A DNA stretch of 64,000 nt from Molanna angustata (GCA_963576475.1 OY754982.1:10442546-10506545), one strand, 5' to 3'; shown: positions 51,402-62,639, counted from the stretch's first letter. The notes: generated by a model not told the origin, from the sequence alone. Program-made: numbers and translations.

Positions 51402-51598
51402 TACACTGAAAAAAATAATTGTGACGACCGAACTGGCTACCCGCGTTTTTAGCCAAACTTTTGTTATCAGTAATAAAAGTTAATCTATTTATGACTGTAG
51501 TGTTTAGCTCAGGGTACAAAATATTTAGTAGCCCTAAATGAACTGTTTTGTAGTAACTATAGTTCGGTAAATTTTAACATAACTTTTTTTTCAATGTA
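51402..51598. mobile_element. Small MITE, TA-flanked
   Basis: TACACTGAAAAAAA at the left and TTTTTTTTCAATGTA at the right are inverted with one mismatch. CCGAACT (inside left) pairs with AGTTCGG (inside right). TA at each border is compatible with Tc1/mariner-type insertion. Confidence 0.6.
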
Positions 51599-51654
51599 GA
51601 AAATATTTGTTTTGGTTAAATAAAACAACTGGTTTTTAGTTACACTATTGTAAT

Positions 51655-52335
51655 GGCAGAAGACGAATGAACGTAAAATTAACACTGTAGAAATGAGGTC
51701 CCTAAGACGAATGTGTGACAACACAATCTTTGATATAATTAGATTTATTTTTTATGAACGAAAGCTCTTGATGGAATTCCATTAAAATTTCTTAAAATTT
51801 TTAATAAACATTAAAAATAAAAAAACGTTTATAACTTAATTCCACTGTTAATTTAGACTAAAACCTATAACCGGTTTCGTGCTAAGCGTACTAAAACCTA
51901 TAACATTTTTAAATAACGACTTGAGAATATCAACTTGAAAATTTGCTTAGCACGAAACCGGTTGTAGGTTGTAGTAGTCTAAATAAACAGTGGAATTAAG
52001 TTATAAACGTTTTTTATTTTTAATGTTTATTAAAAAAATTTAAGAAATCTTTGATATAATAAGGAATGTGGATATCAGACGAGAATGCAAGATTGAAAGT
52101 TATATTGTGAGTAGAATATTATGTTCTGCGACGGTTCGGACGTGCAGAGTGAATGGATGATGAACGCCTGACAAAGAAAGCATACATGACTAAAAGAGTG
52201 TAATGAGGTGTAGGGGCTGGCCGAGAAAAAGTGACATGATCATATAAATCATGTATGACGCGATGCATGGATGTAAATGAAACAAAACGTGTATGTCGAG
52301 ATAGAAGAGTTCCTATCTTAAATAGGGAAACGTCA
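51655..52335 (+). mobile_element. RTE-like LINE fragment, split by a nested insertion
   Basis: The left part reads INTVEMRSLRRMCDNTIFDI and stops at the insertion at 51740. It resumes in frame after 52060 with IRNVDIRRECKIES. Later come DDERLTKKAYMTK, a GRGRP-like stretch, and MDVNETKRVCRDR. The order MR.LRR+CG...D.+RN..IR..C, then RLTK.VY and GRP..RW.D, marks an RTE-type protein tail. Several stops and frameshifts. The exact junction frame proves the insertion is younger. Confidence 0.8.
51740..52045 (-). mobile_element. Palindromic retroposon-like insertion with 15-bp target duplication
   Basis: AATCTTTGATATAAT is repeated exactly at 51725-51739 and 52046-52060. The 306-bp insert is a palindrome over most of its length: aaacgtttataacttaattc and cactgttaatttagac on the left pair with their complement on the right (arms about 51790-51870 and 51967-52044). 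An inner pair, accggtttcgtgctaagc and gcttagcacgaaaccggt, is perfect. Between the left duplicate and the palindrome lie about 50 bases that on the minus strand end in aaaaaataaatcta, like a retroposon tail. Confidence 0.85.
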
Positions 52336-52452
52336 TGATAGTATTTATGTATCTATATATTGTAAGTACACAGCAATATTTCGTATTTTCTAATGTACCT
52401 ATTTTTTTTCATCTTAATTTTTTATTTCTTTTTGAATATTTTATTACTGTTT

Positions 52453-52503
52453 TTTAAAATGAATATGTCCTTGTTAAACAAGTGCATATATACATCTTCC
52501 TGA
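52453..52503 (+). repeat. Repeat R1, right-end fragment
   Basis: Shares atgtccttgttaaacaagt and catcttcct with 121-395 and 2629-2839. Confidence 0.65.
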
Positions 52504-53151
52504 AGTAATCTTGAAGGTGTATCTATAACAATAAAACACACAATCAAACAATAATAAATCCTTGTTACAAAGAGCGTTATTTACAAGTCTTGCTGAATAT
52601 AAAAATGGACAATGGTTGTTACAATTATTACTTTTTGTTCCATATTTTCATTTTTCGACAAATCAGAATTCCTACCAATGATAGGGAACACGTATTCGCT
52701 ATCAAGCTAATTTAGTTCTACGTGTTTAATTGTGAAACGGGTCAAATGGAAAGCATTTCTGCTACAATTGGGTATCTTGTTCACAGGAGAACAGAAGGAA
52801 ATGAGGGTCAAAGGAGTAAGAGATGGGACTGGTTAACCGCCCTACGCTTGCATCAACCCTCTTCGTTTGCCCCTTTGTAAAGCCGCAAACCGCTACCTAC
52901 CGTAAATCCACTCTGTTGCACTATGCACTCCTCTCGTTGACATGTTTCCCTGGTAAAGGATGACCTCACAATGATTTACTATTTACTAACTTTAGAATTT
53001 AAATAATTTAATTAATGTTATGTAGTTATTTTCTTATTATTTCATTTTATCAATGAATGTTTTTTTTTTGTTTCAGGTAATTATCCACATCTTTCGATTT
53101 TGTTTATACCCTATAAAATGTAAGTCAATATTATATTTTTAATAGTTTGTA
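52504..53151. other. Unassigned stretch
   Basis: A GC-richer patch at 52790-52960 is single-copy. No gene supported. Confidence 0.35.
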
Positions 53152-53155
53152 TTAA

Positions 53156-53898
53156 GCGGGGGACTGTTGCCAACGTACCTATTTTTTCAATTTGAATTTG
53201 CGTCATTACTACAAAACGAATCATTTTGAAAAAAATAACCTAGTTAGTTTGGATATTAATAAATAAAAATATACCTAATTTTTTTAATTATGTTCTGTAT
53301 ATATTCTTGTAGGAAAATAGTAAGCATACCCCAATTTTGACATTTATCTTAAATTTCTAAAAAACTATAAGGTATAGAGCATTATATTTTTTTTATAAAT
53401 TAAAGAAGATCAAAATATCTGGAAAAATACGATGTATCGTTGCATTAATGCATCAAGTTAAGTTAATAAACCAAAAAACTTATATTTCGCAATAAATAAT
53501 AAATAAAATAATAAATTTGGAAAATTTATATAGCGCCGATTTTGTGAATATCTCACCTCAAGGGCGCTGAATGGAAAATAAATGTTTTTTAGGTTTATTT
53601 TCTAAACCTGAAGCATTAATGCAACGTCACATCGTATTTTTCTAGATATTTTTGTCTTCTTTAATTTAAAATAAAATATGTTGAACTACGCCTTATATTT
53701 TATTAAAAATATAAGATAAACGTTGAAAATCGGGGTATGCCATTATTTTTCTAGAAGAATTTATACAGAACATTATCAAAAAATCCATTTTTGTTTACGA
53801 ATACCTAAAGTATCTATTTTTTTTTTCAAAACGATTTGATAAGAAATAATGATGGTATATGAAATTGAAAAATAGGTACGTTGGCAGCAGTCCCCCTC
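53156..53898. mobile_element. Foldback element F, copy 2 (TTAA duplications on both sides)
   Basis: Inverted relative to copy 1: its left arm corresponds to the reverse complement of the right arm of 46782-47468. TTAA at 53152-53155 and 53899-53902 flanks it. Termini read g.gggggact, then gttgccaacgtacc. The centre has about 75 extra bases, including tatagcgccgattttgtgaa. 743 bp, no coding sequence. TTAA targeting suggests a piggyBac-type transposase acted in trans. Confidence 0.85.
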
Positions 53899-53902
53899 TT
53901 AA

Positions 53903-54146
53903 AGTAATTTCGTTTTCTCTAAATTGAGAAATCAAATTGTATTTTTACACAGTCTTCACATTTAAGCCATATTGTCAATATATATTTTGACGGCCGTTAT
54001 AGCAAGTTTGTTTGATTCTGCGCAATAGTTTTTCCTTGGTGCCATATCAATTATGCTATTTCCGCATACTGTACTTTTTAATATGTTGCTCCAACGAGTA
54101 AAAAATACTCGATGTGTTGGTATGGTAAATATTATTACGCCAGTGA
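53903..54146. other. Left flank of the mariner relic
   Basis: No readable transposase sequence or terminal repeat was found here. Confidence 0.35.
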
Positions 54147-54342
54147 CAAAACTGGTTTGCAAAATTTTGACCCAGAAAATTCGATGTTGAAGATGCATCA
54201 CATTCTGGAAGGTCAGTTGAAGCTGATGAAGAAAAAAATAAAGGCATTGATTGATTCAAACCGCCGATCAACAACATGTGACTTTGCGGAGAGATTAAAT
54301 TTATCAAATTCGGACTTCATGATCACGTGAAACGCTTTGAAA
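54147..54342 (+). mobile_element. mariner transposase N-terminal relic
   Basis: In three frames the plus strand reads QNWFAKF, a stop, KFDVEDASHSGRSVEADEE; then, after a shift in a run of seven A (about 54233), KIKALIDSNRRSTTCDFAER and LNLSNSD; then, after a second shift near 54315, HDHVKRFE. This is the order of the helix-turn-helix DNA-binding region of mariner transposases (WF..F..G.F...D..RSGRP, then I.....R.T..E.A..L..S....). The catalytic D,D34D domain is not present. At least one stop and two frameshifts. Confidence 0.85.
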
Positions 54343-56259
54343 TAATTTTCGCCTTTCAATTTCACTTAAAAAGGAAGTTGGGAAGACCAGAAGAAGTCCA
54401 ATCGGAACAACATATTAATGGTCCCATTTTTGAGTCGTTTTCTGGCCACGCACCGTACATACCTACACACTATCTGTATTATGTTAAAATTCTTATACGT
54501 TTCTTCCGTTTCCTTGATCCATAGATAACCATTTAAAGAACCTCTTTTCATTTATGCTCCTCGTGTGTTTCAACCACGACGACCATTTTTATTTTAATTC
54601 CCAGTGCGGAAATTCACGAGCTTATCGCTTTTCACCAGCAGCCGGTTGGTCTATTTGAATTAATGTGAAGTTTTTTCGTCCTTGGGTGAACACATGTTTT
54701 TATAATATGTGTTCTCTACGACTATTCCCTATTCTACCCGAGTTTACGTAATCTTAGTACGACCATCTTATTTTTTATGTAATCTCGGCACGGTTTTATG
54801 TTTATGTGCTCCCGATACTGGGATTTTGATATTGCTTATTCGATTGTTCGTGTAATATTCATAATGCATTGTTTTAGTCTCGAATGTACTAAAGATAATC
54901 ATCAATATTTGCAATGTAAATCGTTAACATATTACAGTTAAAATGAATTTTCATTTTCTGTATCCTAGTACCTAGTTCAATATATTTGTTTTGCTATTTG
55001 TAAGAGAAAATAGGCGATTGTACAATACTGATTGTTAAATACGTTTACTAGCTCCAACGTGAATTGTTTGAATCAAATAAAATTATAAATTCCTCGTAAT
55101 CAACATAATAACGCGAATAAATTCGCAGTGATTAGATTTTGAGGTGTGGATCTAAAATAGTTGAAACGAAGAATTTCTTTATTAAATCATATATCCTAAA
55201 GTTGAATTGTGAAATATATTATTAATGTGTTGAGATTGACGCAATTCTTTACTGCGCCCAGTCACTTGCAGTGTTCTGTTCTGAAGCAAGCTATTAACAT
55301 TGCTATAATAAATGGTATTTGAAAACAATTAATCACACACATTGCAAGATATGTATATATTTTACATGTTTAACAAAACCAGCTGCGTGAATATTGTTCA
55401 ACATTAATACATCATTTTACGAGGTGTTACGATTTTCAGTTGTGATAACAATAAATAAAAAAATCGTGTTTTGTTACAATCAACTGCCAAGATTTTTTTC
55501 AAATCTCTTTAACAAAACTAAATGTTGACTCGTTATGTCATTCGCTGATTTAATTGATTTTATTCAACATTCAGTCAACAACTTATTTGAATTTTTACTC
55601 TTCAAACTAATTGAATTATGGAAGAGCTACGATTTTACTCTATCGACACTAATGACCGCATTCACATCGAATCAAAGTTTCCGTGCGGAACTCAAATCCT
55701 TAAGTGGAGCATGCGCAGATCCACGTCAAAAACCGACATTGGTTTTGACAACCGACGACTATTGATGTTGTGAAATGATCTAAAAATGTAGTTGAAATAT
55801 AAAATGAACACAAAACAGGGAGACGGTATTGTGCTCAAATATTTTTGTCAAACGTGTTAATCATCATTTTACTATAGACTGTCACTAAAACAATTGATGC
55901 GCTATCAGCTGTCACTAAGCGAAGATAAGGTTTTTTGTTGTAATACGATTAGTGGCTTGAGTGCATCAAACATTTAATTTTTGTATTTAGGAATCTTGTT
56001 GAAATCGATGATCTGTATTTTCGGCTCGTACCTATTCCAATGACTTGGAATATGAAAACCATTTTTACCTCATGTAATACCAGCTTAACTCCACGGAGAT
56101 TTTATCACGCAATTTCAATTTCAATTTCAAATAAACACCGTCGTAATATATTTGACATGGACAATGGACATACCTAAACAGTTTTAATAGTCCGCCTCTA
56201 GTTGACCCGGTCATTTGGAATATTGACTTTCGAATTCGTTTTGGCTCCAAATTTTGAGG
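54343..56259. other. Unassigned stretch
   Basis: No recognised repeat or gene. Balanced patches at 54560-54660 and 55620-55770 could be conserved non-coding DNA. Confidence 0.35.
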
Positions 56260-56913
56260 TATGATCTTTAAATGTACCCGTACGGCGAGGTATGATTTGT
56301 ACATTTGCCCGTACGGTGAGGTATCATCAGCTATTAATCGTCAGTGTTGGACATAGGCCTCCCCTCTCAACCTCCATGCTTCCCTATCCCTCGCCACTCA
56401 TGTGTCATTGACGGTGAGGTATGAGGTATGATTTGTAAATTTGCCCGTTTAATGATGTATGATTTACATTTGCTCGTACGGTGAGCAATATTATTTGAAC
56501 ATTTGCCCGTATGGTGACATATGATTTGTAAGTTTGTCCGTACGATGAGGTACGATTTGTACATTTTCCCGTACGGTGAGATATAATTTATACGTTTGCC
56601 CTTACGGTGTGGTATGATTTGTTCATTTGCCCAGACGGTGAGATATGATTAGTACATTTGCCCGTATGATGATATATGATTTGTACATTTGCCCGTACAG
56701 TGAGGTATGATTTGTACATTTGCCGGAACGGTGAAGTATGAGTTGTTCAGTTGCCCGTACGGTGAGGTATGATTTGTACATTTTCTTCTATGGTGAGGTA
56801 TGATTTGTACGTTTGCCCGTACGGCGAAGTATGATTTGTACATTTGCCCGTACGGTGAGGTATGATCTGTACATATGCCCGTACGGTGAGGTATAATTTG
56901 TAAATTTGCCCGT
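56260..56913. repeat. 31-bp minisatellite, about 18 units
   Basis: The unit is gtacggtgaggtatgatttg followed by tacatttgccc. Units diverge by several substitutions. A foreign piece interrupts the array at 56326-56410. On the minus strand the 31-bp period gives a 93-bp protein-level repeat (MYKSYL..R.N.QIIPH-like); this is a consequence of the period and I do not call a gene. Confidence 0.95.
56326..56410 (-). mobile_element. RTE LINE 3' tail inserted in the minisatellite
   Basis: The minus strand reads ggttgagaggggaggcctat, then gtccaacactgacgattaat, then agctgatgat. This is the same 3'-end motif as 50380-50425, including the tgatgat-type terminus. Array units resume on both sides. Confidence 0.7.
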
Positions 56914-58745
56914 AAGTAACGAGGTGTTACTCTGGTGTGAAACTTTAATGGTTTTATTGCTGGAAGATCATATCGTTGGAGTTCCGCGAAGGTACTTTTG
57001 CCTCAATGGGCTATGTTGAGCAACGTTAAAAATCGTGTGCCAATTCAGTCACGATCGACAAAGAGCGATAGCCGAGTCGAAACGAGAGTCGCCGTTGTTG
57101 TTGTTATTAATTAAATATTCAGCCTTGGATATAGTTTTGATTGCAAGTGTTGGTCATTCGGAGATTTATTTATATTAGGTGATATATTGACTATGTCAAT
57201 TTTACACCTTCGAGTCAAATATCCATTAGATTTGTACGACATGGAGGTATACCTACGATATCATTTTATAATGCTAGTCAAGCGTGTGTCTTTGTCTTTA
57301 GTTTCACAATATTTGAGCTCACAAGAATTTAATTTCAACTGACCAAAAATGGTCGCTTTCAAACAGGTCGTATTGGGTAGTATCAAATAAATCATTAGTG
57401 TATTATATGCACCAACTTTAAATAGTCGAGACGAAAAACGAATCGTCATTCTGCTTCTTTCATGGTCCTGTAGTATTTCTCTGTGTAACTTTTCTATTTA
57501 AAATTATTGTAGTCATTTAGAGATACTTAACCCATTCATTAATTATTGAAATAAATTTATAATTAGTTGAACAAACCATTTAGATTGTAAGTTGTAAGTA
57601 CTTATTAAGTTTAAATAAAACTGTGCATATCTGTAAGTACCTACATACCCTTTTATTTTCTATCAAGTAAATCCCATATTTAAATTCATTACTATTTTGA
57701 GACAGAATAATTAAATATAGAGTCAAAAATGTGTAAATTCATATATATTATGTACTTATTTATAGATATTATTTTTTTACTTTGTATAAATTCAAGATAT
57801 TTCAATATTATTCCAATGTAATCTGTTTTTTAAAAGGAAAGAAGACAATTATAACTATTATAATCAATGTGTTGGTAATATCCAGATTAATATATTTGCA
57901 TTTAAAATATAGGTTAAGTAAAATAATAGATATCAGTTTATAAAATGGTTAGTTTGGTATTATTAAAAAAGCGCCGAATTGCATATCATTTATTTGTATT
58001 CAATGATATTTTTTGTAAATAAAATTCACAAACTTACCTACTTAGATCCCTAAAAAATAACAAACAGACTAACCATACCGATAAAAATGCATTGTTTAAG
58101 ATATTTTAGTATGTTTTTTTATTTGTACTACTAAATTTTCAAATATTTTATTAAATAATATGTGTTTTTATATATTTAATGTCTTTATTTCATTTTGTTT
58201 TAATTGAATATCGTCACAATACAAAACCTACCATAGACTCTGATTTAATATTTATTATAATAACAGTTATTGAATGTGCAATACGATTAATCTTACCGTA
58301 ACTCTCAAACACCTTTCATTTTTTCGCAGAAAATATCAAAAGAACCGCCTCTATAATATTTTAGATAGACCGCCTAAGGATAAACACAGTATAGGCCGTA
58401 CCTTATGGGAGTTGGATTCGTTGCCTAGTTGTTATTTTAATCAAATTTGCTTGTAGCTTTTCGAGGAAGAGTATTAAAAGATATTTGCTATTTAATCGAC
58501 ATGTTGTCTATCGTATAAATAATAATAACAGTTAATAAAACGCCGTTTAGCGAAGTATGTATTTTATTATAAAAAAAGATAGTACACAGTTACAAAATAG
58601 TACACAGTAATAAATAAAACAAACTATATACAAATATAACACTGTCTCTTACGTACTTTACCCAATTATCAAAACTTATCAAATAATAAAACAATATTTT
58701 AAAAAAATGTGATTTAATGTAGGTACGCGAATATAAGTATATTAC
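56914..58745. other. Unassigned stretch
   Basis: A GC-richer patch at 56930-57110 has no open frame. 57480-58600 is very AT-rich. Small direct repeat of tagtacacagt at about 58580-58608. Confidence 0.35.
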
Positions 58746-58991
58746 ATTATTTATTTATTTATTTATTTAATTTATTTAATATTGCTTCTCGGGCACTAAC
58801 AGGTACTATGTCAAATATTACTTTAACTCGCACCCAATAACAAGTTGCCACATTCTGGAGACTTACGATATTAATCGTCTCACAGATCCAGACTGAAAAC
58901 ACATTTAAAATCTGTGTCTCCACCGGGAATCGAACCCGGGACCCTTGGGCCAGCAGTCAGATACCCAACCAACTGAGCCACGTAGGCCGAC
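58746..58991 (-). mobile_element. SINE-A, full-length antisense copy
   Basis: The tRNA-like head is at about 58915-58991 with A and B boxes readable on the minus strand, the body at 58785-58914, and the tail at 58746-58784 built of TAAA units. No clear target duplication because both flanks are ATTT-rich. Confidence 0.85.
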
Positions 58992-59129
58992 ATTTAGATT
59001 TATTTAGATTTTGTTTACCTTTAAAAGTCTCCACAGAATCATAAAAAATGTCCTGACTATCGTTAATTTTGTGATACAAATAATTCCAACGTCACTATAA
59101 CGCCCAATACTTTGAGCTTCACCAACATT

Positions 59130-59940
59130 ACGTTGGGGGCAATTTTTTCAATTTCAAAAGCCTGTGCCAGACCACATCTCGAAATTTCTTTCGAGCGCGC
59201 GCCTAGCGACGGCAAGTATATTTGTTTGTCGCTAGGCCGAGTTCATCGCCCGCAACGTCAAACAAGTGACAATACTCCTCAACTGGGTATGACACTTCAA
59301 TGAAATAAGTCTAGAAAGTTCGAGGACATTGAACTTGCTACCCCCAGCGCAGTACTATTTAAGGGAGTCTACACCTGTACTCGTCGTCACTTCATTTCCG
59401 TCACTTCGTTTCGTCACTTCACGCCGCCGTTAAGACCACGCGACCACTGGTCGCTTCTCGACCACGCCGTCTCGCCGACACTTCGTCTCTCGACCATCGG
59501 TCATCTCTCGACCCCGCGACCACGATGTTACTTCACCATACGAATAATCGGACACTTCGACACACTCGATCGTTATACCAACTCATCGTGAGAAAGTTCC
59601 TTTGTAAGTTATTTTATCAATTGTAAATTTACCTTCAAGCAAACTGTTAATTGTGATCAATATACTCATTGTAACTTTTGACCATTCTTTCTTCTTCTCT
59701 CTCAACCACTGTCATTGTATTCTTATTTCAAATCATATCCACTTGGGATATAGCAACTCTCTTTATTGGTAACCCATCTGGTTACCACCTATCTTTAATA
59801 CTAACCCCTCTGGTTACTAACTACGCTTAGCGAGATTACGCTTAGCTTTATAATTGGCATTTGTCTAGGGGGGCAGATCAGCATATCAGCATGCCGCTAT
59901 TCTCGATCACTTGGAATAGGACGAAAGAGACATTACAATT
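59130..59940 (+). mobile_element. LTR-like, promoter-like GC-rich block (possible solo LTR)
   Basis: Starts around gttgggggcaattttttcaa, has a hairpin CCTAGCGAC/GTCGCTAGG at about 59201-59237, a TATA-like tatttaaggg at about 59357, and then a pyrimidine-rich, GC-rich stretch with short repeats (gtcacttc, tctcgacca). ACATTAC lies just before the start (59124-59130) and again at 59930-59936, which could be a target duplication. No canonical TG...CA ends, no gag-pol. A host promoter with 5' UTR is the main alternative. Confidence 0.35.
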
Positions 59941-60510
59941 TTGTATTTTCCAAAAATAGCGTGATGTTGTTTAACAATTGAATATCGTATCCATTTCTGA
60001 ATTGTTTCAGCAAAATAATTTATGGATTATCAGTTGCGTGGGCAGGTTTCGTTTTTCGTACACATTATTATTAATATATAAAATATACATGAATCGACCG
60101 ATGTTGGTACTGAGTATATTTTGTAATCAATCATTCACTTGACGCTGTAATTGAATGTAACCAGTTAATTATTTTGTTTAAACGTGGACGTCCGCAGATG
60201 CGAAAATTACTTTAAGCAAGAAGGTACATAATATTATATACATCGGTATGTGTAAGTATCGTTTTTAGTTATTAAAACTTTACAGCAGTATAATATGTAT
60301 GTACTATATTCATGTATAAACTTTATATCACTAGATTTTACGTACCTACTACATTGTTAATTATTTATTTGGAGCTAATACCAAAGAATAAGTTTAACGT
60401 TGGGACGTAAAGAGAAATCGTGAACTTAATAACTTGAAAATTATTAAGAAATAATAGAAACATATAATATAATAGAAACATATCTAAACGATTAATATCA
60501 TGTATTTCTA
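59941..60510. other. Unassigned AT-rich stretch
   Basis: No recognised gene or repeat. Confidence 0.35.
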
Positions 60511-61250
60511 GAATGAGAATTGGCCATTATTCAATTGCCTCCCATCTGTATAGAATTAGAGTTCTAAATAAATTGAAAATTGAACTGAGATCAGTATTGT
60601 TTTCGTAACATTTTCAATTGTGTTTTTTTTCTATTTTTTTCATTTTTAATTTCTATTTTATATGTTTCCTATATTTTTTATCTTTCTTTTGATTTTTATA
60701 CTTATGTACCTATTTGTATTCTTGTTACTTTCTTTGTTTTTTTTATCTTTTTATAATTTGTATTTGAATAAGAATTCTAATTCTAAATAACGAAAAACTA
60801 TTTTTATTTTCACTTATATTCATATACATATATGTATACTTATTGATTTTTATATTTTTAACTTAAGATGATGTGATGTATCTTTATTCTGTACTTTTAT
60901 TTATGTAAATGGTTTTATTTTACCGTAAATAAAAAATAAATAAATATATAAATAGCCCACTTTGCCAGTGTGGTGATGAGGATGAGACAATTGATCATGT
61001 ATTTTTTAACTGTAAAAATAATTCCGCCTTCAAAAATATATACAAACAATTAATTAAAAACACTCACCAATCTCCACTTAATATCCAACATCTTTTGTCT
61101 CTTAATAATTCACGTGTTCTGTCCGTTATTTCAAAATTCCTTTCATTGAATGACATAAATTTATAATAAAATTAACTTTTCTCCTCTGACATGAAATAAT
61201 TGGCACATAGCACTCTTTACAGGATGAATTGCCTTAAACAAAAAAAAACT
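60511..61250 (+). mobile_element. LINE family L, copy 2, split by a nested insertion
   Basis: Reads RMRIGHYSIASHLYRIRVLN, is interrupted at 60571-60949, and resumes in frame with SPLCQCGDEDETIDHVFFNC, then NIQHLLSLNNSRVLSVISKF and LSLNDINL before a stop at about 61164. The CxCG...DH.FF.C element matches the zinc-knuckle-like C-terminus of 6766-7215, and the 3' UTR end (caggatgaattgcc, poly(A) at about 61241) is the same. Its frame is cleaner than copy 1, so it is probably younger. Confidence 0.8.
60571..60949 (+). mobile_element. Nested retroposon-like insertion inside the LINE
   Basis: Removing this AT-rich 379-bp piece restores the LINE frame (VLN-SPLC). AAATA occurs at both borders (60566-60570, 60950-60954) and could be part of a target duplication. 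The right end, ttttaccgtaaataaaaaat, followed by aaataaat, looks like a LINE/SINE tail. Family unknown. Confidence 0.7.
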
Positions 61251-62042
61251 TGTAATTTAATAATAACTACTGACCATAAAATGGTTTAAGTGATGAAGTA
61301 ATGTCATTTCAATCCATACAAATATTTAAAGGTAAATTTAAAAAAAAAATTATTTATTAAACAGTTCCTTAATTTTCCTTCTATGTCCTTCCTTCTTTTC
61401 CTCATTGCTATGATCAGTGTTATTATTTTTTTCTCTCTCTCAATACCTACTATCGTACCAATTTAATTATAGAGACTTCTCGTTGTTCGGGTTGCTTGGA
61501 TAAAATTGCCTTACCCCAATAAACCCACCTTTTTTCTCTTGATATAGGTACATGAAGATGTATACATAAATGTATAAAACTTATTTTTTCATTTTCTACG
61601 AAAACACTTTTTAATATGAGCAATAGAGAGGTGTTGATCCAACCTTCAATTGCGTAGTCTCTTAAAAATATTTACCTAATCAATTGTTTTTTTTTGGATG
61701 ATGCTAAATAAAATAGTTATTTATTTTATTTATTTACCTTTTATCACACCATATTTATAATGACAACAATAAGCAGGTTACTGCTACCCAACTAGGGAAT
61801 TCTATTCTAGGGCTAGAAGTTTACAATAAATTTTTACCGACAATTATATTCAATTATGAGCCAGGTAATTGTTCCACACTAAACAGGTACACAATCTCAA
61901 CTTTCTGCACTCATAATCATTACATCAACAAACATATTATGGGCTCACACAAAATAGATTAACCAAGTCCTAATGTCCGCCATAGTATCTGTCATAAATC
62001 CAATCTATTACGCGATTTTTATTTCAGAACCATAGAAAGAGA
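61251..62042. other. Unassigned stretch with an antisense retroposon-tail-like region
   Basis: 61715-61985 starts with an ATTT-rich run and continues with less AT-rich sequence, as expected for the antisense 3' end of a LINE, but no family is identified. Confidence 0.35.
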
Positions 62043-62333
62043 CTAGTTAACACTAGAGTCTACAATCCGCATTTACCATTCCGCATTCTGTTTCCGGTTG
62101 GCTCTCTGATTGGTTGAGATCTCGTAGTATTAAGTCAAATGAGCTGTGAATTTTTAATTAAATTCGAAAAATTAAAATAATATATAAATTTTATTTATAA
62201 TAATTCATAATTCAATTTATAAAGAAACTCGCTCACGCGAGTCGCTATTATTATTATAAACAAACTTAAACCTAACCTAAGAATGCAGAAAAGAAGAGCT
62301 GGTACTAGACGCTACTCTAGTTAACTATGTTGG
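62043..62333. mobile_element. TIR element with imperfect ends
   Basis: Left tagttaacactagagtctac and right gtactagacgctactctagt, then taacta are inverted with small gaps. The interior holds actcgctcacgcgagt (itself near-palindromic), shared in reverse with 40802-40862. No coding part. Confidence 0.55.
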
Positions 62334-62639
62334 TGTAGTTAATATGAATCATATGCTTCCCAAATCAAATCAAATCATTATTATTATCATTTGCCTTTTT
62401 GTATGACATTGCTGGATATAAGTTCTTCAATAATGAAGAACTATTAAAGTTTTTGTATTGGATTGGAAAGGATATTAAAAAAGAAAACTTAAAAGGAAAC
62501 TAAAAAAGATGTCTTATTTTTTTTATAAGCCATGATAGGCTACAGTTTCTTTAAGCACATTTTTAAGGAATGACGGATTATAGAAATCATAGAAGTCGCC
62601 ATTTAGATATATGGGACCACGTGATTAGTATGTGCGCTA
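62334..62639. other. Unassigned stretch
   Basis: AT-rich, nothing recognised. Confidence 0.35.

Noticed and set aside
46782..53898. CRISPR-like spaced repeats
   Set aside because: Repeats are two long hairpins in inverted orientation, not short regularly spaced direct repeats; the genome is eukaryotic in character.
56367..56843. Minus-strand open frames with repeated MYKSYL and QIIPH motifs
   Set aside because: Explained by the 31-bp minisatellite read in three frames; no start context or flanking coding sequence.
58915..58991. tRNA gene on the minus strand
   Set aside because: Head of a SINE-A copy with the usual body and tail.
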